A stretch of 64,000 nt of DNA from Clavelina lepadiformis (GCF_947623445.1 NC_135246.1:20332288-20396287); one strand, 5' to 3'; shown: positions 1 to 11,153, counted from the first letter of the stretch. Made by a program: numbers and translations. The notes: generated by a model not told the origin, from the letters alone.

Positions 1-159
1 TGTGACGTGCACAATATATAGAAAATGACACCCCATTGCTTTTCGATACAATAATTCCGGTAACAAGCGCTTATTTATCACGCACGAGAAATGGAAACCT
101 GAATTCATTAGGGTGTCTCCTGCTATTTTGAAGAAATTTGTTTTGTTTTCTACATTTAG

Positions 160-280
160 CCACTGCTGTTACCGACGCCAGTCAATAGCATTCCCTCGAT
201 TAATTTGAACAGTCTTTCTCCACCCGATCAGCGTCGATTTCGTCCAGAGATTCGCACCAAGACTGAGTCTTCCGTGCAAG
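160..280 (+). CDS. Candidate internal exon of GPCR-like gene (first seen)
   Basis: The stretch is preceded by a pyrimidine-rich tract ending TTTAG and followed by a good donor (CAAG|GTTAGT). One frame is open throughout, 40 codons plus 1 nt, beginning PLLLPTPVNSIPSINLNSL and ending TESSVQ. Its exit phase of 1 matches the entry phase of the next proposed exon at 409. The peptide is polar and proline-rich with no membrane segment, so its place in a receptor is unclear. The 5' part of the gene must lie left of the window. Exon status is inferred from splice signals and phase only. Confidence 0.35.
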
Positions 281-408
281 GTTAGTTTCAACATCATTGC
301 CCAACATAAAGTTTCAAATTGAAACGTGTCTATACGTAAAAAAATAAAAAAAGCACCAGGCAGGAACAACGTGGCTTGTTTTTTTCAGTTGTTGCGTGAC
401 GTTTACAG

Positions 409-629
409 CGTTTATATTGATGTACCGTTATATCATGCAAGCAGCAGGCGAACATCTATGCGAACGCAAAATGGAGCCACACTCCAACAGCTTGGTTAGA
501 TCAAACAAATCATACAACCGCCAATGCCACAAAGAGGGATACGGCAAACTATGTGATAGAGCTGATGGCGGCGTCCAACTTCGGCTCACGTCTCTGACAA
601 ACGTTGAAGAAAGAAAGTCGTCTTCAGAG
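409..629 (+). CDS. Candidate exon of GPCR-like gene: TM5 end and third intracellular loop
   Basis: The acceptor is TTTACAG at 402-408; an alternative is TTTTTTCAG ending at 388, which would add the hydrophobic CCVTFT. The donor is CAGAG|GTAATT. The open frame starts AFILMYRYIMQAAGEHLC, like the cytoplasmic end of a fifth transmembrane helix with its conserved Tyr. A long basic and polar stretch rich in Ser, Lys and Arg then ends EERKSSSE, as expected of a third intracellular loop. Entry phase is 1 and exit phase 0, so it joins the next exon in frame. The reading as a receptor rests mainly on the exons that follow. Confidence 0.45.
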
Positions 630-715
630 GTAATTCGTGCAGTTGTTATTTGATTGTGACGTATAACAATTTTCTAATATGGTTTGCTTTTGACTTTTCA
701 AACAGCTCCCGCGAG

Positions 716-829
716 AGCTTACCTTGGACGAAAATAGCTTGCATTATCAGTTTATCACTCGCCGACGTCCCCTTCGTGATTACCTGTTTTGCCGCATATA
801 TAGCAATTGTTAACGTTCAGCAGCCTGGC
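716..829 (+). CDS. Candidate exon of GPCR-like gene: TM6-like segment
   Basis: The 38 codons run from SLPWTK through a continuous hydrophobic stretch of about 28 residues (IACIISLSLADVPFVITC and on) to IVNVQQPG. A Lys before the helix and a Pro in its middle fit TM6 of rhodopsin-family receptors. The donor is GGC|GTAAGT. Phase 0 in and out uses the weak acceptor GCGAG at 711-715. The stronger acceptor AAACAG at 701-705 would shift the frame and stop after about 35 codons, giving an alternative C-terminus (…FCRIYSNC). The hydrophobic frame is preferred because it continues into the TM7-like exon. Confidence 0.5.
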
Positions 830-2117
830 GTAAGTAATAAGTTGGCCCGGAATGAAGGCAAGGTCTTCGGAAGATGACTAAGAGCGTATTCTTGTATATT
901 CCTTACGGGTTCGCGAGCCTTTGAGAAAAGGATTCCACCTTTGATAAAGACATTGTTTTGTCGCTGCTATCATTTAACACACAGATGCCGACCTGAAGTT
1001 TTTAAGACTAGCAAACGATTACCCACGAAATTCCTGCAGTTCTTTTTAGGCAGTCCATTTACTAAAGATATAAAATTATTGCGGAAAAATCTAGTATGAT
1101 AATAATTAAAACTTAACCGCATAAAACGATTACATAATGCGTTACGTGAATTACCCTCATTTTAGTATAAATCATGATCAATGAACTGCGGTTTGGACTT
1201 AGTGACGTATACCTCATTGTTGTTCATTTATACGCTTATAGCAGTGCAACAACTCGATTATATATTTCGCATGAGCGTCAAGTGCTTTCAGAACGTCCCC
1301 TAATCGTATTGTTTGTTTCCTAAGTGTTGGCTTGGTGTAATCTATAAATACACCACAGCCGTAGGGAATTTCATTTTCATTACATTGTTTGAAAATTTTT
1401 GTCCCAGGAAATTTTATTGTTTTTTTGCATGGCCTCTAGTAAAGCTATGAGTGTCATTGTAACATTGTTGGCTGACGTCCAATTATAGTCACATTTTTGG
1501 AGCTTTAGGTTCAATCAAAGAATCTTAACCGTTTTAAATTTCGTAGTGTTGAAAATTAAGACTTCCGTGCAGTGATAGGACTATACAGAATGTTATTAAA
1601 AGAAGTAAGTGTTTCCAACCAACCAACCTTAATATCACTCCTTACACAAAAAGTCCGCTTAATAGATAAGACGCAGTTTAATGGAAGGTACGGAAACCTG
1701 GCAATTATGCTACTTTTAAAGTCGTGAAGTAACCACCACATTTGAATAAGTAAGCAACGACCAAACAAATACCGACACCCACGTAAGTTGGTACGTATAA
1801 TGATGTATTGTGGGCCTGTTAATGGGTAATAAAACAAGCTCTTCACTGCCGACCTGTAGGACGCTGGCCTTGACGAAATTTGGATAAGTTTCCTTGACGT
1901 ATCGACCGCCGATTGTTTTTTGTGAACATATGCCTGTCACATTTCCATGTACTTACTTTTTATTACACAATCGTGTACACGGATTTAGTTTCCGTCCTTA
2001 GAAGAGACGGTGCATTATCGGCGGAGGAAAAATATTTCGCATTGAACAGGAGCGCGCCTTCATTGATAGACAAACAATTTGCTGAATGAAACATTGCTTT
2101 ACATCCCGAGGAAACAG
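830..2117 (+). other. Intron-sized gap in the GPCR-like gene
   Basis: This lies between the TM6-like and TM7-like exons. It is AT-rich, with no open frame having recognisable protein similarity, no tandem repeat and no RNA gene that I can see. It starts with GTAAGT after position 829. Confidence 0.4.
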
Positions 2118-2246
2118 AGATTCGATTCACTTGCCTATCTCCCCATACAAAGAGCACTTTTGATAGGTCTTCATGTTATTGTCGATGTCGCGAATCCTGA
2201 CAGGCTATGTTTGAGATCATGTAATCGAAATTTATGGGACATATTG
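2118..2246 (+). CDS. Candidate exon of GPCR-like gene: TM7 and helix 8
   Basis: The frame reads RFDSLAYLPIQ, then a hydrophobic stretch ALLIGLHVIVDVANP, then DRLCLRSCNRNLWDIL. An Asn-Pro at the end of a hydrophobic helix, followed by an amphipathic stretch with Arg-Asn, is the layout of the NPxxY region and helix 8 in rhodopsin-type receptors, although the Tyr is Leu here. The donor is ATATTG|GTAAAT, phase 0, matching the exon at 3525. The acceptor is uncertain: AAACAG at 2112-2117 is poor, and TGATAG ending at 2069 is an alternative that also keeps the frame. Confidence 0.5.
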
Positions 2247-3524
2247 GTAAATACGTTTCCTTGTCAATAGACGGAAGTGAAAACAAGTCACCCCATTCCA
2301 TTCAAATCTTTCTTATCGCATGAACGTTCCTTTCAAAGGATTTGTTTCAAGATATAAATGTCCCAGTTACGTGTAATCTTATATATGAGTACACCGATCG
2401 GCACATAAGGGTATTTGGCGTTAATTTTTTCCTGCATTCATGGAAGATATTCCCTGCCTTATTGTATGGGCCATCATTTCTTTGCCAGGCCACCTGTCGT
2501 CATTGAACGTAGCGAAAGTCATGACTTTAAAAGCAACTTTGCCATAGATGCAATTTACTTCAGTGACTAAGAAGTACAAAAAGCAATCAGTAATTAACTG
2601 TTCAATTTATCAAATTGTCGATTGAAACGAACATTATCGCCACGTCCACTGCTTTGCTCTAATGGCTCTCCCGAGACAAGCCTAATGTTTATAATTTCCA
2701 TTTCCAATTGCCATAGTTATGTGCAAACATTAACAAATAAATGGCCTTAAATTCTTTATTGAACTTTGTTGCTGTAATCTGTTCCGCAGTTTTTTTGATT
2801 TTTTGTGTTTTAACATATTTTTGACTTGTCTCAGAGACATACGAGTACAAGTGACCAATAATTAATAACACGTGATCTCAAAGACTAATCTGTAAGTTAC
2901 GTTGTTTGCGATTACTTGTAGGCTTGATCAATACTATATAATACAGCAGAACATCAAGTTACGCCCCACACTGTCATAATTCGTGACCATCTTAATGCAG
3001 TGAAGTTACTGATATGGAGCTACAACCGATAAAAAAATACAAATTGCGCACAACTTATTTGCCACTCGAGCTGTTCAGATCAGATTTATAAATAACATTT
3101 GCCTTCTTACACCATTACAGGCCGCTGACGACAATACCTTAACAATGCAAACAATCTTGTAATCTTAAACGCAATGTTCATAATGAGAATTTTCTCATCT
3201 TGTTTATCGTGCTGTGATAATTATGACACTAACCAGGACAGTTTTACTGTCACCGCCGTCCAGACAACAAAGCCACTTAAGACATTTATCCAAACTATTT
3301 GCAAACGGTAATGGAATTTGGGCAGATATCATGCGTTCTTGAAGTCGACAATAGTAATGAGTCAAGGTATCATATATTGCTGAATTTCCCGTCTTTGATT
3401 GTTGTCACTGCAAACGGAGCCCATTTAATTAAGACATTTTTAATCCCGTTTCCACTTGCTTTATTAGTTATTTTGGTTTAGTTCCAACTTCAGTACTACA
3501 TTGTTTGTTTCATTATTTTTCAAG
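2247..3524 (+). other. Second large intron of the GPCR-like gene
   Basis: AT-rich sequence between the TM7-like exon and the tail exons. It ends with a pyrimidine tract TTATTTTTCAAG. No gene or repeat is recognised inside it on either strand. Confidence 0.4.
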
Positions 3525-3621
3525 GATGGTCCGATTAATCTTACGCGTAAGGCGTCGTCGTCAAGCATCGAGCCATCAACTTACTGTATGTCGTCACCTT
3601 CGAGTGACGTCAACGATAAAG
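3525..3621 (+). CDS. Cytoplasmic-tail exon of GPCR-like gene
   Basis: A good acceptor (TTTTTCAAG) and the donor AAAG|GTAAAA bound 97 nt, open in the frame inherited from the previous exon. The peptide starts DGPINLTRKASSSSIEPS and ends SSDVNDK. It is Ser-rich, like the phosphorylatable tail of a receptor. The exit phase of 1 matches the next exon. Confidence 0.5.
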
Positions 3622-4415
3622 GTAAAATTAAATGAATAACAAAACTTTTCGTTACAATACAGTGTGTCATTGCCTATGCCCTATAGGCTATAATTGGTTA
3701 TTTAGAAATTAATATCTACCATTTGTCATAAAGTCCTTTTTGCTAACCATAAATAAAAATCAGCAAAACGTATATCTTAAACCGACAATGACACACACTG
3801 TTGTGGTAGGAAAAAGTATTAGTCAAACAAAATAAAATGCATATTTCCGTCTCTGGAGCAAATTATTTTTGTAATTATTTCATTTGAAATTCACCGTCAG
3901 CAGCTTTTTTTCGACAGGATTTGTTTAGTTAAAGTGATTAATTAATCGGAAGTATTCATTACGGATTAAAAGCATTAAAGTTCACGAATGTGAACTTAAA
4001 ACCGGATTTTGATGTCAGAAATAAAACGCCGGATCTCAGATAGAACCAGGCTTGACTGTTTTTCATCTCCCATTATAATACTGGTGTTGTCAAAAACGCG
4101 AAGTCCTTCATGACTTTTAATGTTGAATAAGCCATTCTGTCACGATACCGCGTGTGAATCCAGTGAGATAAAGCCAGAAGTTGAGCACCGGGTCATTTTG
4201 CCGACTATTATGCTCAAGCACGCCATCTTGGGATTAGATTTATTTCCCCTCTACGTTATAATTTATCTCCCGTGTAAGCACAAAAAGGTGAATGTCCGTT
4301 TCTCTGTTTCGTGTCATTGGCATTTGAAGCATTATTTATGTTTTAAGCAACAGCACTTTGCTTCACTGGACGTACTGTATTGCAATTTAACGAGCTGACT
4401 TTTTGAATTTTTCAG

Positions 4416-4468
4416 ACAGGTCCCACCCATCACTGTGTTCTAAGAAACGACGAGCTTCTACTGACGAG
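4416..4468 (+). CDS. Cytoplasmic-tail exon of GPCR-like gene
   Basis: A short exon after TTTTTCAG and before GAG|GTATAT. Entering in phase 1 it reads DRSHPSLCSKKRRASTDE and leaves in phase 0. The basic KKRRAS segment resembles a basophilic kinase site, which is inference only. Confidence 0.5.
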
Positions 4469-4587
4469 GTATATTAATTAACACGTCCACAAAGCACGTT
4501 GGTGATGCCATCTTTAGCTATAAAGTTATGCTAACTCTACCTCAAAATGCTCTATAGCTGACTTTAAACTCCATCTCATCTTTACAG

Positions 4588-4626
4588 ACTGAAGCAGTAG
4601 AAAGCAAACAAAGTTACCTGGGTTAA
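4588..4626 (+). CDS. Last coding exon of GPCR-like gene
   Basis: The acceptor is CTTTACAG. The phase 0 frame reads TEAVESKQSYLG and stops at TAA (4624-4626). All proposed exons from 160 to here join without a phase conflict, which is the main argument that this is one real gene running off the left end of the window. I see no clear AATAAA just downstream. Confidence 0.5.
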   Translation, partial: TEAVESKQSYLG

Positions 4627-5100
4627 CAACGGTAAGTTGTTAACCGTTAACAACGGTAAGTAACAGAACGTATTGCAGGGCCTACACTAGGGTTATGACT
4701 TAAAAAAAAATTTTAAATTTTGTGTGTCCTGTAGTTACAAATGATGAACTTTTATGTCCTGATTTGAAAACTCACAAAGTTAAGACTGTTTAACAAAAAA
4801 CTCCCGCACCAAATTTTTCCAGTTTTCAATGTGATATATATATATATAAATCGACTAATTTGAATTTGACTGACACAATTTCAATTGCGAAGATTTGAAA
4901 TTTTATTTTGGTAAATTGTGATTGCACAGATTAAATTATTCATATCATGTTCTTGTTTACAGTCAAAGATTAATATAAGTATAAATGATTAATAATTTCT
5001 TTTGTAGATATATACTATATATATCGAGTAATTTGAATTTGCCTGACATAATTTCAATTGCGAAGATTTGAAATTTTATTTTGGTAAATTGTGTGAGCAG
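4627..5100. repeat. AT-rich spacer with a 76-bp direct repeat
   Basis: No gene is seen. A segment at 4845-4920 recurs at 5018-5093 with few differences (both end TTTTGGTAAATTGTG). An interrupted TA run lies beside each copy. At 4620-4665 the motif TTAACAACGGTAAG is repeated with an inverted TTAACCGTTAAC between. The repeats may belong to the end of the transposon remnant that follows. Confidence 0.6.
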
Positions 5101-5305
5101 TTATAAGAGATGACAACAATGCAAAGCTAAAATTAAAATCAATTATGAAAGAAGAGAATAATTTCTGTTTACACTTTGATGGAAAAATGATTGGCAAACA
5201 TGAATATCAGGTAGTATGCTTGAAAAGTCCATCAAGATAAATCAAACTGGGTGTTCTAAAATGCGAAAGTGGAACAGCTCAAGATATTTTCAGCAGCCTA
5301 GAAAA

Positions 5306-5711
5306 CCTACTAGTGTCACGAGAGTATTTTTATACACCGTTTTTATATCCATCACGTTATACACCGTTTTTATATCCATCACGTTATACACCGTTTTTAT
5401 TCGCATTGTATTTCTTTATATGCATGTTCACGATATGCCGTGTTTTACTTGTTTATACTCGTGACGTCTCAGATCGTTAGCCCGAGGGCCCAATTGGTAA
5501 TGTATTTAGCGTCCCACGGGGAATCCTTAGTCGCGTGGAATTTGTTTTGTGGTAATGTTGCGCTCGGCTGTGTGGTGCTGAGCTAGTGTAAAATCAGTCT
5601 ACGTGAGGTTTTAATAAAGAGAACACGTTTGTTTTTATTTAAGAAAGACTCGTAAAAATAAGAGAGTCTGGCTGATTGACTAGCCGTTAAAGCGGGGAGC
5701 TTACCTGGCCA
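5306..5711. mobile_element. Insertion within the transposon remnant, possibly LTR-derived
   Basis: About 406 bp separates two blocks of the surrounding transposon protein. GAAAA stands on both sides (5301-5305 and 5712-5716), which fits a 5-bp target duplication. The insert has no coding potential but contains TTTTAATAAAGAG (about 5610), a polyadenylation-like signal, as in the R region of a long terminal repeat. A TG at 5314 and CA at 5710-5711 would be candidate ends, though these do not fit the GAAAA flanks exactly. A solo-LTR fossil is one reading; another kind of insertion is possible. Confidence 0.35.
5329..5402 (+). repeat. 27-bp tandem repeat, about 2.7 copies
   Basis: The unit ACACCGTTTTTATATCCATC plus ACGTTAT is repeated directly. 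It lies near the left end of the insertion described at 5306. Confidence 0.8.
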
Positions 5712-6311
5712 GAAAAAGTTTGGTTACACTAGATGAATATGATGCATGGAAAAAATTGAAAATGATCATATGTGACACAACATCTGTTAATACTGGACGG
5801 CTGAATGGCGTTGTTGTGAAACTGCAAAATGCAATGATCAGCAAGGGTTTTGATAAACCACAGTATATTGGTTGCCAACATCATATTCTTGATAGAGTCT
5901 TAAAGCATGTATTATAGTTCTTCAATCCAACGTCTTCAACAAAACCAACTCCCAACTACAAATTTGTAGATGATGTGGTGAAACACTACGAAAACTTGCA
6001 GCAATCATACAAGCCAGAAATTGAGATGGAAATGGTTGAAAACCCAGGATGGAGGATGATTTTAAGTTTCTCTTTGAGTTGTGCAGAGCATTCCGCTTCT
6101 TCAAAGGAAATGGTAGATTTCCACTAATCAAATGGCATGAATTTACATCTCTACACAATGCTAGATGGAATTCAAGAGCCATTTATGCTATGATTGCCTA
6201 CTTCCTCATCCATAGATGGAGATTAACTCTGGAGATATCATGCTCATTCATTGCAAATGCGTGGCAGGAAGCCTCGTTTTACATTGCAAATGCGCGGCAG
6301 GAAACCTACAA

Positions 6312-6407
6312 AACGCATCACGCTTTTCTGGAATAACAGTTTTATGTACTGCTGTTCAGTTTGCCAGCCAGCTGAAGGGACACACGTGGCTTGGACCGAA
6401 AGTTTTA
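6312..6407 (+). repeat. About 95-bp repeat, inverted copy at 18260-18353
   Basis: The sequence from ACGCATCACGCTTTTCTGGA to GAAAGTTTTA is found in reverse complement at 18260-18353 with a few differences. Both copies stand just before members of the 41/53-bp repeat family or the LINE remnant that accompanies it. No coding role is seen. Confidence 0.75.
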
Positions 6408-6429
6408 CAGTTTTTTAACCATTTTCAAT

Positions 6430-6748
6430 TTAGAAATAGTCGTTGGTCAGATAACCATTTTCTAAATAGGGTTAACAAATGTCTACTGAGTGTAACCATT
6501 TTATAAATAGGATTGGGGTTAGTTATAATTCGCACGGGTACAAACGTAAGTTTTGTAAGTTATAATTCGCACGGGTACAAATATGCACGAAGTAACTATT
6601 ACCAAATGTATCTCGCAACGTATACGGGTATCAAATTGCACGAAGTAACAATTACCAAATGTATCTCGCAGCGTATACGGGTATCAAATTGCACGAAGTA
6701 AAAATTACCAAATGTATCTCGCAACGTATACGGGTATCAAATTGCCTT
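6430..6748 (+). repeat. Short copy of the 41-bp / 53-bp composite repeat
   Basis: It starts with about two units of the 41-bp minisatellite (TAAATAGGGTTAACAAATG). The junction motif TATAATTCGCACGGGTACAA follows twice, then about three units of the 53-bp repeat (ACCAAATGTATCTCGCAACG, then TATACGGGTATCAAATTGC and ACGAAGTAA). The core and the opposite arm of the larger copies are missing. Confidence 0.85.
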
Positions 6749-7429
6749 TGTTTGTGATCCTGGAATTGATCTGGGCTGTGGTCAACTAGTTCAAAAATTC
6801 TGAATATATCTGGCCTGGCTTTTTGTCGACCAAATAAATCGCATCTGCTCGCGTGTTTGTTTTATTTAATCATTGTCCATTCATTCATGATAAAAGACTT
6901 CTATGACGTCATAAATTTATTAATTACCTTTCAGTTTCAATAAACACAGAATGCTACTTCGTGCGACAGCCTTAACAACACGGTGGTGGCCGGCACAAAG
7001 CAAGTGGTTGTCCAGTGCTACATCGCCAATTATGACGAAATATTTATGGTTTTTACGAATTTTTGCAGCGCTTTCTGACGTAAAATAACACTACGTAACA
7101 CAATTTTTGTTTGGCTACTTTTTTAATGCCCCTTTACGTATTTATGGATGCTGAGTTCAAAAATCCAGTTGGTTTTTTCGTACCATCGTTACTTTTTGAG
7201 ATATTTAAACTTTGATATAGCTGTAAGTATAGCAAATTGTATTATACTCTTGCAGTAGATTTTAACTCCACATCAAGGTTCCGTTTGGTTTATTAAACAC
7301 AAAAACCAGTGTAAAACCGTTAATAAGAAAGGCTTGAAAATAAATGTAACATAGTTTTGTCAAACAGTAAGAGTCGTTCAAAAATGTACTTTTCAGCGAG
7401 CTTTTCTTTTATGACGACTCCTGTCTAAC
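6749..7429. other. No gene seen
   Basis: AT-rich DNA directly after the last 53-bp unit. No open frame, tandem repeat or RNA gene could be supported on either strand. Confidence 0.5.
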
Positions 7430-7800
7430 CTTACTAAAGACCAAATGTAGTCTCCCATCATTGCCCTGTCCCAGCAATCTTTATATAGTTTTTCCATTGG
7501 CTCAATATCTTGATGAAATCTCTCACCATGCTCCTCACTGAAGTCACCTAGATTTTCTTGAAAAAAAATCCAGATGAGAACATAAAAAATGAAGTTTGAC
7601 AGACATGTGACAACTTATGTTCCGGTAACTTTTAATAAGTTTCTTCACCAACTCTATGTAATTTCTGTCACTTTTATTTCCCAAAAATCCATCAACCACA
7701 CCTCGAAATGCGACGACATAGACATCCAACAAAACGAGGATATTTTTTTCTTGTTTTTTTATTATATTTGTGCGTTTCACAACAACAACCGTTCCCAAGG
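7430..7800 (-). pseudogene. Transposon-associated protein fragment (SEEHGERFHQD family)
   Basis: On the minus strand one block reads GVVDGFLGNKSDRNYIELVK and then MSVKLHFLCSHLDFF (about 7760-7565). A second block in another frame reads ENLGDFSEEHGERFHQDIEP and then MEKLYKDCWDRAMMGDYIW (about 7560-7445). Both blocks are familiar from a multicopy invertebrate protein family found near transposons; its function is unknown to me. The frame change falls at an A/T homopolymer, and both ends of the protein are missing, so this is a broken partial copy. Confidence 0.6.
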
Positions 7801-9874
7801 TAATATATTTATTAAGAGTTTTGCAAGCATTAGTGCGCAGTTATTGAATAGCTTGCAGTTGTGGCGGTGCAAATCGGAAAACCGGTGGCTTGGACATCAT
7901 ATTAGAGCGTACATCGGTGGATGACCCAGATCTACTCCGGAAACTGGGGTCGTGGGTTTGAGGCTATCTTTTGAGAAATCGGGACTGAATACATATGAGG
8001 CATCGGTAACTCCATTTGCAAGCGGGAAAGCTGAACAACACATTGGCATCATGAACGGTTTTGGTAGCAGCAAACTGCTTTTAAGTTATATGCCAAACCA
8101 TTACCGTGTGGGACTGGCAATCAATATGATTTCTTCTGGCACTGAACAAGATCACTCCCAGTCAAAAATTATGTAGGTTTTATCTATGGGCTTTACATGG
8201 CTACGAAGTAGCATGTAAACTGTCATTCATGTGTTTAAAATTTAAACACAATTTTACTTCTTCAAACATGTTAAAGTGTTTAATTATGTGTTTAAGTGTA
8301 TAGATTTTGTTAATTTGACAAAATTTAAACACTTTATGGATTAAACACCACAATCCATGACACGTTTAATAATGATTTATGCCTATTCTACACTTTTTCC
8401 AGGCTTTAGGCGTTTAAATGTTAAACACATAACACAAAGATTACAAAATGTGTCAAACAAAAAGGTGTTTAGGAGGAATGTGTTTATTTTGATGAGTTTT
8501 ATTGAATTATATCTTATACTATACTTTAAGTTGCTTTAGAAAGAATCTATCAAAAACAGTTCGGTACTATATGCTTTAGACTTGTTCGCATTACCCAATT
8601 ACACGAGCTATTGTTCAGTATAAATTTGTATCTCGGACTCAATTCTTAGGTTTAAAGTTGGAAAATGGAATAAAAAGTTGGCAACTTGAAGTCGTTTTAA
8701 AAATTTTCCTGTATGGAGTGGCTGAACACTAAATTGTATTGTTCAGGCCTTACTGTAGGCTATATTTCAAAGGGGTGAAAGGGGCCTTGGCCACCCCGCC
8801 TCCATATTTTGTGTCTATAGGTTTCTACATCGGGTGGCGGTGTCTTAAAACCAACAATTTGTATAGTTCTCTTTATAATCTCATGAAATATTTGACCCCC
8901 CCAATTTTTTTCCGGCTACGCCACTGGCTGTGATTGGTTTTCAAGTAAAGCCATTCACCCAGGAATGGAGGGTGAAAAAACAATTACCATACTTTGCCCA
9001 TCAAAGTTTAAAATTACTCGGGCATGGCCTAACGTGGGCGTTCTCTTCTCGTCGTTTGATTGAAAGGTAAATGACAAGCGTTCACCATCAGTTAGTGGAA
9101 CGTCTGAATAACGTTTGTTCATATAATGTAGAATGTGTATCTGAAAATAGTAGGTTATAACTATTTATTCCATGTTTAAATAACTCAAAATCTAAAATAT
9201 TAAAATAAAAAAAACTTTCATAACATTACATTAAACGTATTTTTTTTACATTAGAACAAGCAATTGTTGTTTTTATTTGTTTTTTATTCAGCAAGTTTAC
9301 CATTTCAAAATTATTTTAAGTTCTATGAAATAATATGTTAAGTTCTACCATTGTCAAAAATGTGGGCGCGCATTTCCTCCTTCAGGCAGCTACAAGCTAT
9401 CTCTAAAATCTGAATCCTCTTTTCAGCTAATCAGCTTACATAAAGACAGCGAATTGTTTTATGATGTTTCGTAGGGCTGTAGCTTATTGTCCCAGTTTAT
9501 TTTCTGTAGCCTATATAGGTAGCCTGGTGTAACGTATTTGGCTGTATGGTTCAGGTTTGTTACTGCAAGCTAGGCCTATATTCCATGCAGGCAGAAAGGT
9601 TTACAGAGTTACAGACAATAACAAATAGGCCTACTTATAGCATGTTTTCGATACCCGGTGGTGCCATACCGTTTTAATGCTCTTGGGCAAGGCATTGGCC
9701 TTCGGTAAGCATTTGATTTTGATAATTTAGTAGTAAGAAAATTATTGTAATAATTGTAATGATAAATTTCCTACATTATAAAATATTTTTGTACGCAGTA
9801 GGCTATAACAGTCTATACTAAGCTGTTTCTTCAGGCGTTTTCTGTAGAAAGTTATTGGAAAAGCTTAGAAACTT
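7801..9874. other. Intergenic, with a GTGTTTAA-rich cluster and dispersed repeats
   Basis: No gene was recognised. At 8228-8470 the motif GTGTTTAA or its complement TTAAACAC occurs about ten times in both orientations, including a near-palindrome GTGTTTAAAATTTAAACAC. A related cluster lies at 11808-11990. At about 9645-9710 there is CTTGGGCAAGGCATT, which recurs in similar form at 10138-10160; it is the type of short dispersed repeat common in marine invertebrates. Confidence 0.5.
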
Positions 9875-9959
9875 ATGTTGAAGAGAAGCCATCCACCTGT
9901 GCCATCACATAGTAAACAACCCTCATCATTAGGTTTCCTTCAGCTACAAAGACTGGCAG
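9875..9959 (+). CDS. Uncharacterised 189-aa gene, exon 1
   Basis: The ATG at 9875 is chosen because an in-frame TAG lies just upstream (9866). The exon reads MLKRSHPPVPSHSKQPSSLG and ends LQLQRLA, then 1 nt before the donor GGCAG|GTGATG. Exit phase 1 fits the next exon (G|AT gives Asp). The full five-exon model encodes 189 residues with no phase conflict. The N-terminus is basic and Pro/Ser-rich, with no signal peptide. Function unknown. Confidence 0.5.
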
Positions 9960-10420
9960 GTGATGCAGAATTATATATTTTTGATCCACATGACATTTAT
10001 ATTATTAACAATATTGAGTTAATTTTAAAATATACTGTGCATGCCAAAAAGTGTTGCTTCAGTGTTGGATTGGCTTAGCACCAGGTTCAAACAATGCGGA
10101 CTTATTGCAAATGTCCAGTGTTACTACTTTTGTAATGTTCTTGGGTAAGGCATTATTAATCTTTACTCTTCTGGTACCGGTAAGCAGTGTCAGGGTTGGT
10201 CAATACGTTATAAAATTCAATTTATAAACAAATGAAAATTGAGTTTTTGTGGAAAACTGCAGAGAGTGGAGGAATCATTGCCGAGTCCGAGTCTTCTAAA
10301 GACGTTCCTTAGGCCAAGAAGAAAGATTCTGATACCTTATCAAAAAGCTTAAATAATAATTACATCTCACTACTGTTTTAAAAGCTATATTGTTTAGTTT
10401 TATATTTGTAATCACTGTAG

Positions 10421-10509
10421 ATTCAGAATGGACAAAAAAGGCTACTGAAGTTATTAGACAACATTTAGAAAAAGAAGAATCAGAATGGGAATACGGTCTA
10501 CTAAAACAG
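10421..10509 (+). CDS. Uncharacterised 189-aa gene, exon 2
   Basis: The acceptor is ATCACTGTAG and the donor AACAG|GTATTT. Frame: SEWTKKATEVIRQHLEKEES, then EWEYGLLKQ. It is highly charged and predicted helical by eye. Enters with 2 nt completing an Asp codon and leaves in phase 0. Confidence 0.55.
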
Positions 10510-10796
10510 GTATTTAAGACCAATGTCTGTCTTTCACCAAGAAGCAATTAGTTTAATGTAAAGATGGATGCATTAGTGGAATCATTGAAAATTTTTCATT
10601 ATTAGGACAAATGTCTTTTGTCAGTGTTTGAAAGAAACTATGATAAGGTGTTTTAGATTTTGATGCATTTTTAAGAGAATACAGTTGTAGATCATGTTTA
10701 GAGGCTGCAACATGGTTATTGATATGATGATAACTTATGCAGATTGAGGAAAAATTCAGAAACGTTTATCAATTTGATTACAATACGATTTAAGAG

Positions 10797-10871
10797 GCTT
10801 GCGTAAGCATGCTAACCACACTAGACAACAAATGTGACAGCAATGTTGAGCGGCAATGCCATGAGACTAAG
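10797..10871 (+). CDS. Uncharacterised 189-aa gene, exon 3
   Basis: 25 codons (ACVSMLTTLDNKCDSNVERQ, then CHETK) end at the good donor AAG|GTGAGC. The acceptor TTAAGAG has a weak pyrimidine tract and is the least certain splice site of the model. Phase is 0 at both ends. Confidence 0.45.
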
Positions 10872-11051
10872 GTGAGCAATCTGAGCATTCATCCAGCAAT
10901 TAACAAAAATCTAATTTGGTTGTTTGTGTATTAGTTTATTGCTTTGTTGAGGAATAATGTGTTCAGATCTTGAGACACTTAATATATATTGAGGGAAAAA
11001 TAGAGTCATTATTATTAATAGTGTAAAAATCTAACAAAACTTTTGACATAG

Positions 11052-11153
11052 GATCCATCATCAGAGAAAAAACTTAATCTCTTTTTGAGGTCACAAAAAC
11101 AACTTTGGCCGACCCGCAAAACAAATCTTTTTCATGCAATGCAGACTGTTAAT
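11052..11153 (+). CDS. Uncharacterised 189-aa gene, exon 4
   Basis: 34 codons lie between TTTGACATAG and AAT|GTGAGT. They read DPSSEKKLNLFLRSQKQLWP and then TRKTNLFHAMQTVN. The exon is basic, phase 0 in and out. Confidence 0.6.

Larger units (their letters stand above)
5101..6345 (+). pseudogene. DNA-transposon-derived protein remnant, interrupted
   Basis: Separate open stretches carry blocks I recognise from a multicopy transposon-derived protein family of invertebrates: HFDGKMIGKHEYQVVCLK (about 5180-5230), MIICDTTSVNTGRLNGVVV and QYIGCQHHILDRVLKH (5750-5910), and ARWNSRAIYAMIAYFL (about 6160-6205). The blocks follow one another on the + strand but are split by an insertion, stops and frame changes, so this is a dead copy. 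The family name is from memory; a hAT-like origin is possible but not shown. No terminal inverted repeat was found. Confidence 0.6.
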
